From the NCBI GenBank assembly GCA_900321145.1, contig ONVB01000247.1, forward strand, positions 1-11,723: DNA of 11,723 nucleotides, written 5' to 3'. Below are positions 7,300 through 11,723 of this stretch, piece after piece (position 1 is the stretch's first letter; each line of letters begins with the position of its first letter). The translations under genes and the position numbers were made by a program. Source of the DNA: an uncultured Eubacteriales bacterium (GTDB lineage: Bacteria > Bacillota > Clostridia > Lachnospirales > Lachnospiraceae). The notes beneath the pieces were generated by a model. The model saw only the letters and a list, made by a program, of their open reading frames with translations. It ran no database searches and had not been told where the DNA came from.

Positions 7300-8130
7300 T
7301 TACTTTGTACCGCCGCTTCTCTCGGCCAGCAGCTCTTCGAGCTTTGCAAGATGCTCACGCACGGCATCGAGCTCTTCCTTTATATCCGTCGTACCGTTCT
7401 CCTCATGCTCATCTTTTCTGTTCATCTCTGCCACTTCGCTTATGGCATTTACCACGATTCCGACAACCACATTCATCATTACAAATGCGGAAGTCAGCAC
7501 GAAGGGAACAAAGTACGCCCAGGCATAGCTGTAAACCTCCATTACCGGACGGCTTATACCCATAGACCAGCTTTCAAGTGTCATAACCTGGAACAGGGTA
7601 TACATTGCCTTCGGGATATTTCCGAACCAGTCCGGGAAAGTCTCACCAAACTGTGTAACGCCGATAATTGCAAATATATAATAGATTATCACCAGCAAAA
7701 GAGCTGTCCATGATATTCCGGGTAAAGATTTCCCGATTGCCGAGATAATGATCTGCAACGGCCTTAAGGAGCTCACCATCTTGAAGCCGCGGAGTCCCTT
7801 CAATGAGCGGAATACTCTGAACACTCGAAGTATTCTTATCGAAGAAAGAACAGCCAGACCCGAAAGAACAGAAGTTATAATGATTATAAAATCAAACCAG
7901 TTCCAACCGCTTTTGAAGTATCCGAAGAACTTCTCCGCTATCATCTTGAGTAACATCTCAAGAATAAATATCCCGAGGCATACCCAATCCAAAACATCGA
8001 GTACACCGCCGATAGCGTCGGTGATCTTGGCTGAAGTCTGCAAGCCCAGGATAACAGAATTAATGATGATCACGATAAGTATCGCATTTTGGAAAGCCTT
8101 GCTATCCACAATCTTCTTAATCTTTTCCAT
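7300..8130 (-). CDS. Bacterial voltage-gated sodium channel (NaChBac/BacNav family)
   Basis: The 276-residue product has the one-domain six-helix plan of BacNav channels, which work as tetramers. S1 is at about 14-34, S2 about 46-65 (E58), S3 about 76-95 with NWFDF (D80), and S4 about 97-117 with R99, R102, R105 and R108 every third residue. S5 follows at about 137-158. The filter TLESWSM (184-190) closely matches the NaChBac signature TLESWAS, so Na+ selectivity is predicted. S6 is at about 205-232, followed by an acidic neck and a heptad-like coiled coil (about 250-270), as in BacNav C-termini. A TTG at 8154 and an ATG at 8136 are also in frame, but GGGAGG (8142-8137) abuts ATG 8136 and lies 6 nt before ATG 8130, so 8130 is the better start. 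It is third in line after the membrane and LOR genes. Confidence 0.93.
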   Translation of the reverse strand: MEKIKKIVDSKAFQNAILIVIIINSVILGLQTSAKITDAIGGVLDVLDWVCLGIFILEMLLKMIAEKFFGYFKSGWNWFDFIIIITSVLSGLAVLSSIRILRVFRVFRSLKGLRGFKMVSSLRPLQIIISAIGKSLPGISWTALLLVIIYYIFAIIGVTQFGETFPDWFGNIPKAMYTLFQVMTLESWSMGISRPVMEVYSYAWAYFVPFVLTSAFVMMNVVVGIVVNAISEVAEMNRKDEHEENGTTDIKEELDAVREHLAKLEELLAERSGGTK

Positions 8131-8158
8131 ATACATCCTCCCGTATAAAGACAAAACA

Positions 8159-8185
8159 GGGGACGGTAAGATTCAAACCGTCCCC
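8159..8185 (-). terminator. Perfect hairpin between the LOR gene and the sodium channel gene
   Basis: GGGGACGGT (8159-8167) and ACCGTCCCC (8177-8185) form a perfect 9-bp GC-rich stem with a 9-nt loop. On the minus strand it is followed by TGTTTTGTCTTTAT, a broken U-tract. It begins 15 bp after the LOR stop and ends 16 bp before the channel's ribosome binding site. It may be a partial terminator or mRNA-processing hairpin rather than a full stop, because little room remains for a channel promoter. Confidence 0.6.
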
Positions 8186-8200
8186 CGAATAAAAGTCCGA

Positions 8201-9103
8201 TCAGTCATTATCCTTGTCGACTACGTTATCGCATATAATAGCAAGTGCAACAACGAAAGCCTCCATGCTCTCTTCCCTTATGCTGATCCTGTAGCAGTCA
8301 GACCATACGGTCCTTGCAACATCGATATGTCCTATGGTAGTTCCTCCTACCTGTATATCAAAATCAAAGCCTAAGATATCTCCGACGATCTTAAGCTCCT
8401 TGCCGTTTACGGTACCGTTAAGCTCCGGCTTGGAGAACTTTAATTTCTTCTTGATCTTGGCAGCCTCGCTTCCACCCTGAAAGATCGTGTACTCAGGCAT
8501 AATGGCAACCAGCTTCTTCTTAAGCTTAAGCACCTCTGTACCGTTCTTCTGAATAGAGAAATTAAGTCTCGACAGATCACCCTCGACATGGTACACGGGA
8601 GTCTCGTTTATATCAAATATATCAAACTTCGGCTTGATTGATATAGCCTTCTGCTTCATGAAGAACTCAATAGCAGAACCCGTTGAAGTATTTGCTGCCT
8701 GCGATGCGGAAGAACCTGTAACCTCCTCACCGTTCTCAAGCTTCTTTATGACCTCGAGGAGCTCGTCAACCGCTCTGTCGGCATCCGAGGTTCCCTTATC
8801 CTTGTGACCAAGGAACATATCAAGTCCCATGTTAAGTGCCACCTTGCCGCCGCCGACTCCGTCGGTGCCCATCTTACCCATGATGACCTTATCCTTATCA
8901 ATTCTCGCGAACACATCAAACTGGTCCGAAACCTTCTTGTACAGAATAGCCGGAGTTCCCTTGATGTCTCCCATAACCGGAGTTCCGAAGCTTACAGTCA
9001 CACCTGACAGCTTCTGAAACAGGTCATCTAAGGAAAAGTTCTTTGTGTTCTTCACATTTGCATAGCCCATATTGCCGCCACTTGACATATCAAAAAGTCC
9101 CAT
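8201..9103 (-). CDS. LURP-one-related (LOR, tubby-like) domain protein with unknown N-terminal region
   Basis: The second half of this 300-residue protein (about 146-295) looks like a LURP-one-related/YxjI domain. It opens with FFMKQKAISIKPKFDIFD, continues as short alternating strands (PVYHVEGDL, FSIQKNGTEVLKLKKK, YTIFQGG.EAAKIKKK, FDFDIQVGGTTIGHI) and ends with the hydrophobic helix EAFVVALAIICDNVV. LOR domains share the tubby/phospholipid-scramblase fold, a beta-barrel around a central helix, and some bind membrane lipids. Residues 1-125 (GKMGTDGVGGGKVALNMG and a helix at 108-123) are unrecognised, with a Ser/Ala/Thr linker (129-143). There is no signal peptide, so it is probably cytosolic. 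ATG 9103 has AGGAG at good spacing, and it lies 43 bp after the membrane gene. Function unknown; partnership with the flanking membrane proteins is inferred only from position. Confidence 0.85.
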   Translation of the reverse strand: MGLFDMSSGGNMGYANVKNTKNFSLDDLFQKLSGVTVSFGTPVMGDIKGTPAILYKKVSDQFDVFARIDKDKVIMGKMGTDGVGGGKVALNMGLDMFLGHKDKGTSDADRAVDELLEVIKKLENGEEVTGSSASQAANTSTGSAIEFFMKQKAISIKPKFDIFDINETPVYHVEGDLSRLNFSIQKNGTEVLKLKKKLVAIMPEYTIFQGGSEAAKIKKKLKFSKPELNGTVNGKELKIVGDILGFDFDIQVGGTTIGHIDVARTVWSDCYRISIREESMEAFVVALAIICDNVVDKDND

Positions 9104-9146
9104 ATTGAATTCTCCTTTTCTTTATTTGATTACCGCCGCTTAAACC

Positions 9147-9851
9147 TTAGAAGAAGTTTGCAAAGCTGAAGCCTGTCGGAAGCGGTATCGTGCACATATA
9201 TATCGTAGCAAGTATCATCGCTACAACTGCTATGATCAGCACTACTGCACGGTTCGGAAGCTTCCTGAATATACCCACTATACCAAGGAGGAAGAGAACC
9301 AATGAGTAGATAACATTGACGAGGTTATATGCATCTCCGTTTGCATTATCCTTCATACCTTCTTCAAGTACCGTTCTTGACTCTTCAAGAAGCTCTTCTG
9401 CTGTTTCATAGTATCTGTCTATGATCCCCGGCATATCAAACGGTGAGACAGAACCCTCATTCTGATTCATCCAGTCAAAGCCATCCATAAGTATCTCACT
9501 GCAGTTTTCTTCGGTATAGTTATCAAGCTTCGCGTCTATAAGTGCAGCCTCTTCCGCATTTCCGTTCGACTCGGCGATTTCCCGATCAAAAGCATACTCC
9601 ATCATTGTATTGTATGCCATCAAGTCCGAAAGATAAAGCTGTAAGCCGGAGTTATACTCCGAGTTACCCTCTGATGCAAGATTATTACTCTTTGTGTAAT
9701 TGGTAGCCTGATTTCCTCCGTGAAGTGAGCCTATCCATGAAGCCCATGCGGTGAGTATCGCTGTTATTCCTAAGAATATCGCGCAAAAAACTTCAATCCT
9801 GGCCTCCGTAAAAAAACCTTTTTCCTCTTTTTTTGCATTTTCTTCTGCCAT
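9147..9851 (-). CDS. Conserved membrane protein of unknown function (one N-terminal, two C-terminal helices)
   Basis: This 234-residue protein has a charged N-terminus, one helix (about 19-40, VFCAIFLGITAILTAWASWI), a polar helical middle (about 45-172) rich in Glu, Asn and Tyr, and two closely spaced helices (about 176-196 and 200-222). The motif ILTAWASWIGSLHGGNQATNY (helix end plus the next segment) resembles a family of bacterial membrane proteins with 'TAW..W....GGNQA..Y' after the first helix that I know only as uncharacterised. The middle region probably lies on one side of the membrane and forms a coiled coil. GGAGGAG precedes ATG 9851. It is the first gene of a possible unit with the LOR protein and the sodium channel. 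I cannot assign a function. Confidence 0.82.
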   Translation of the reverse strand: MAEENAKKEEKGFFTEARIEVFCAIFLGITAILTAWASWIGSLHGGNQATNYTKSNNLASEGNSEYNSGLQLYLSDLMAYNTMMEYAFDREIAESNGNAEEAALIDAKLDNYTEENCSEILMDGFDWMNQNEGSVSPFDMPGIIDRYYETAEELLEESRTVLEEGMKDNANGDAYNLVNVIYSLVLFLLGIVGIFRKLPNRAVVLIIAVVAMILATIYMCTIPLPTGFSFANFF

Positions 9852-9908
9852 TTTCTCTCCTCCATAGTATAATCATATTATTTTTTTCCGGCACATACAC
9901 CATTCCAC

Positions 9909-9938
9909 AAGATACTACTTTTTTAGGTACTGTTTCAA
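9909..9938 (-). promoter_or_regulatory. Candidate promoter of the membrane protein/LOR/channel group
   Basis: On the minus strand TTGAAA (9938-9933) and TATCTT (9914-9909) are 18 nt apart, each matching 4 of 6 consensus bases. The region between it and ATG 9851 is AT-rich and has other -10-like hexamers (TATGAT, TATACT), so the exact start point is uncertain. Confidence 0.4.
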
Positions 9939-9983
9939 CAAGCAAGGCATAAACAAAAAAACGAAGGCATTAAAAGATTATAT

Positions 9984-10023
9984 GGCACGAAAAGCGACCA
10001 ACAGGCACGAACAGCGCCCAATC
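9984..10023. repeat. Two tandem 20-bp direct repeats, possible regulator binding site
   Basis: GGCACGAAAAGCGACCAACA (9984-10003) is followed directly by GGCACGAACAGCGCCCAATC (10004-10023), identical at 16 of 20 positions. The pair ends about 40 bp before the predicted start point near 10064, just upstream of a poor -35 element, where an activator would bind. The period of about two helical turns places both copies on one DNA face, as for LytTR-domain sites. Confidence 0.6.
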
Positions 10024-10048
10024 AAATCTTTCATTATCTTCCCCAAAT

Positions 10049-10057
10049 TGCTATAAT
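10049..10057 (+). promoter_or_regulatory. Extended -10 promoter of the LytTR regulator operon
   Basis: TGCTATAAT (10049-10057) is a perfect TATAAT with the TGn extension. At 17-bp spacing the -35 position reads TTTCAT, a poor match. The extended -10 and the adjacent tandem repeats suggest an activator-assisted promoter. Initiation near 10064 would leave a leader of about 186 nt before the regulator gene. Confidence 0.65.
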
Positions 10058-10104
10058 TACCTGCAGACCAATCGGGAAGATTTTTCGGGTTGAAGCGGTA
10101 GTTT

Positions 10105-10218
10105 TGACACGGCAGCATCACGCCCGGAGACTGTGTCATTCCAGGCAAGCGAAGCGACGCGACGCAGATCACAATGCGAAGCGTTGTGATGCCGGCCCGG
10201 CGAGGGCTTGCGAAGCAA
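10105..10218 (+). repeat. GC-rich structured leader with three GCGAAGC mini-hairpins
   Basis: GCGAAGC occurs at 10149-10155, 10176-10182 and 10210-10216; this heptamer is known to form an unusually stable mini-hairpin. The middle copy tops a 10-bp stem (ATCACAATGC at 10168-10177 with GCGTTGTGAT at 10181-10190, one wobble). The third sits in TTGC-GAA-GCAA. Further pairings are GCAAGC (10145-10150) with GCTTGC (10206-10211), TGACAC (10105-10110) with GTGTCA (10133-10138), and the palindrome GCCGGCCCGGC (10191-10201). It is either a REP-like intergenic repeat or a regulatory 5' leader. Confidence 0.6.
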
Positions 10219-10249
10219 CAGGAAGAATCTTATATATGAGGAAACTGAT

Positions 10250-10996
10250 ATGATATTCAACATAGCCATCACTGATGACAGCTCAAAGGATGCGGAAGCT
10301 CTTTCGGAAATCATCACCGAGTACTCCGCCTTAAACGGGATCGAAGCCGACATTGAGTACTACGACAGTGCTGAGAAGCTGCTGGTCGATTACGCCCCGC
10401 TTAAGTATACCGTTATATTCATGGACATATTTATGGTAGGGATCAACGGGATCGAAGCCGCAAAAAGCATAAAAGCGCACGACAGAAATGCGACCATCGT
10501 CTTTCTTACAACCAGCACAGACTTCATGCCCGACGCTTTTTCGCTTCATGCATATGATTACATCGCAAAACCTATATCCAAGGAGCGTGTGTTTAAGCTT
10601 ATGGACGATATATCCCTGGCCAAGACCGAGGATTCCGTGAGCCTGCCCATCATACAGAACGGTACCGAGCTCAGGATAAGGTATAACGACATTCTTTCGG
10701 TCCGTTCCAACGGACATTACCTGATCATAATCGACAAGAGCATGACCGAACACAAGACGCGCATGACTTTCTCCGCAGTTTCGGACATTCTTTCGACCGA
10801 CAGCCGTTTTCTGGCCATAAATCGTGGAATGCTTGTCAACATGGACTATATAACCAGCTTTTCGGACGGTATATGCCAGTTAAACGACACGGTGCTCCTT
10901 CCCTTGAACATCAAAAAGCATAAGGAGCTCGAGCGCACCTACACCAACTATATGTTCTCAAAAATAAGAAGCAATATGAACCGGAGTGAGTCATGA
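10250..10996 (+). CDS. LytTR-family response regulator (AgrA/LytR-like)
   Basis: The 248-residue protein has a receiver domain (1-125) with acidic pocket D9/D10, acceptor D59 in VIFMDIFM, T87/T88 and K107 in IAKPIS. It also has a LytTR DNA-binding domain (about 131-236) with NDILSVRSNGHYLIII and the late motif RGMLVNMDYI. Such regulators bind paired direct repeats about two helical turns apart and usually activate transcription when phosphorylated. An in-frame TTG at 10208 would extend it into the hairpin region, but ATG 10250 with AGGAAA about 8 nt upstream puts the usual receiver start (MIFNIAITDD) at the N-terminus. The stop overlaps the kinase ATG in ATGA, so the two are translationally coupled. 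Its partner is the following kinase. Autoregulation through the repeats at 9984-10023 is a reasonable inference. Confidence 0.95.
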   Translation: MIFNIAITDDSSKDAEALSEIITEYSALNGIEADIEYYDSAEKLLVDYAPLKYTVIFMDIFMVGINGIEAAKSIKAHDRNATIVFLTTSTDFMPDAFSLHAYDYIAKPISKERVFKLMDDISLAKTEDSVSLPIIQNGTELRIRYNDILSVRSNGHYLIIIDKSMTEHKTRMTFSAVSDILSTDSRFLAINRGMLVNMDYITSFSDGICQLNDTVLLPLNIKKHKELERTYTNYMFSKIRSNMNRSES

Positions 10997-11723
10997 AAGA
11001 TTTTCTGATCGCGGTCCTGTCATCTCTGATACTGATTCCGAGCGGGCTTATGTGCCTGGCTCCCATGAAAAATCACCTTAAGTGCAGTCCGAAAAGGACT
11101 GTTCTTTATATGCTCATTATCGACTGCGTGCTGATACCTGTAGACGCGTTCTTAAAATCAAACAGCCCTCTTCCGCCGGATATTACATTTGTGATCATTC
11201 TCCTGCTCTTTTTTTCCGTATTCGCAGTCTTCACAACAGCAGATCTCTGCAAGACCGTTAGCGTGTACATGTTCGTGTGTGTGATCGTTTCCGTATGCGT
11301 CAACCTTTCGCACGCGATAGACGCCGTGGCAAACCCTTCCTTAGGCGCCGCATTTGAGACCATGGAATTCGGGCTTTCCTGTACATTTACGGGCATAGGC
11401 GCCGCCCTGCTGATAATCTATCCCCTATACCGCTACGGCAGCTTTCTCATAGACAATCTTGACAGCAACAAAATATGGAACACCACCTCCGTTATCTCCG
11501 GGCTTTTGCTCTTTCTCAACATCAAGCTTATGCCCGTCAAGTACGAGACTCTCTACGTCAACAGAATATTCCAATTATATATCATAATCCAGGTTGTGGT
11601 TTTCGTAATGGAGATCCTTTTGGGGACAGTATTCTATCACATATCGGCTGAGATAATCAACGCCGCGAAGCTCAAAGTGAGAAACAGTGTCCTCGAATTA
11701 GTTGAGGCCGACTACGAAAAACA
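10993..11723 (+). CDS. Membrane sensor histidine kinase, AgrC/GHKL-like (partial, 3' end missing)
   Basis: 243 complete codons run off the window edge. The chain is an N-terminal membrane sensor of about six or seven helices (about 4-24, 36-54, 64-83, 88-107, 127-147, 165-178, 192-214). A cytoplasmic segment begins AEIINAAKLKVRNSVLELVE, typical of the helix leading to the phosphorylated histidine in AgrC/ComD/VirS-type kinases. The catalytic domain is beyond the window, so kinase identity rests on topology and on the ATGA overlap with the LytTR regulator. GGAG precedes ATG 10993. This layout usually senses peptides or envelope signals through the membrane domain. No signal-peptide gene or AgrB-like protease is in the window, but one may lie downstream. 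Confidence 0.85.
   Translation, partial: MKDFLIAVLSSLILIPSGLMCLAPMKNHLKCSPKRTVLYMLIIDCVLIPVDAFLKSNSPLPPDITFVIILLLFFSVFAVFTTADLCKTVSVYMFVCVIVSVCVNLSHAIDAVANPSLGAAFETMEFGLSCTFTGIGAALLIIYPLYRYGSFLIDNLDSNKIWNTTSVISGLLLFLNIKLMPVKYETLYVNRIFQLYIIIQVVVFVMEILLGTVFYHISAEIINAAKLKVRNSVLELVEADYEK

Larger units (their letters stand above)
9852..10249. other. 398-bp gene-free region upstream of the LytTR system
   Basis: No credible gene is present. From left to right it holds the likely leftward promoter of the membrane-protein gene (9909-9938), a 20-bp tandem repeat (9984-10023), an extended -10 rightward promoter (10049-10057), and a long structured leader with GCGAAGC hairpins (10105-10218). The right part is much more GC-rich than the left, which is AT-rich, so the hairpin block may be an inserted repeat. 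Confidence 0.8.

Noticed and set aside
8131..8154. Upstream TTG (8154) and ATG (8136) starts for the sodium channel
   Set aside because: The ribosome binding site GGGAGG lies after the TTG and directly touches ATG 8136; only ATG 8130 has suitable spacing.
7748..8374. Plus-strand 208-codon frame across the channel and LOR genes
   Set aside because: It spans two real minus-strand genes and their intergenic hairpin; composition is that of an antisense shadow.
10208..10249. TTG start giving 14 extra residues on the response regulator
   Set aside because: The extension falls in the hairpin repeat, lacks a ribosome binding site and would precede the normal receiver N-terminus.
10057..10353. Minus-strand 98-codon frame over the leader and regulator start
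   Set aside because: Half is antisense to the receiver domain and half reads through GC-rich hairpins; no ribosome binding site.

Overview
The window looks like chromosomal DNA of an anaerobic, low-to-mid GC Clostridia, most likely a Lachnospiraceae relative (Butyrivibrio/Roseburia type). The basis is family-level resemblance rather than a marker gene: a very long Cache hybrid kinase with receiver and HPt domains, an AgrA/AgrC-style LytTR pair, a DtxR-type repressor of the 'CRTEH' kind, a TlpA/CXXC-microprotein/4Fe-4S membrane module, strong AGGAG-type ribosome binding sites and sigma-A promoters. No tRNA, rRNA, CRISPR array, insertion sequence or phage gene was seen.

Layout. Positions 1-87 hold the last 28 codons of a rightward membrane protein (possibly AzlD). 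It ends at a perfect 13-bp bidirectional terminator (91-130) shared with the convergent hybrid histidine kinase (3326-129, minus), which has a good promoter at 3378-3406. Minus-strand genes then continue: a DtxR/MntR-family repressor (3816-3436) and a Sua5/YwlC-type threonylcarbamoyl-AMP synthase (start corrected to 5035). Next comes a tight three-gene redox operon, read from 7078 down to 5149: a TlpA-like lipoprotein, a 49-residue membrane microprotein ending in ICYECMGIG, and a polyferredoxin membrane protein. After a 221-bp gap lies a second minus-strand group: a three-helix membrane protein (9851-9147), a LURP-one/tubby-like (LOR) protein (9103-8201) and a bacterial voltage-gated sodium channel (8130-7300). 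Hairpins with a shared GGGACGGT core lie on both sides of the channel gene.

From about 9852 to 10249 there is a gene-free stretch that separates the minus-strand block from a plus-strand two-component system. It contains a 20-bp tandem repeat, an extended -10 promoter with a perfect TATAAT, and a roughly 186-nt structured leader with three GCGAAGC mini-hairpins. The leader precedes a LytTR response regulator (10250-10996), which overlaps by 4 bp a membrane histidine kinase (AgrC-like) cut off by the window end.

How the genes could work together: the redox operon plausibly passes electrons from cytoplasmic ferredoxin-type clusters across the membrane to the extracytoplasmic thioredoxin-fold lipoprotein, with the CXXC microprotein as an intermediate or partner. 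The channel/LOR/membrane-protein group may be one transcription unit, because there is little room for a separate channel promoter. The hybrid kinase has a Cache domain that carries most residues of the amino-acid-binding (dCache_1AA) signature. The least described parts of the window are the redox microprotein operon, the LOR-channel cluster and the structured leader of the LytTR system.
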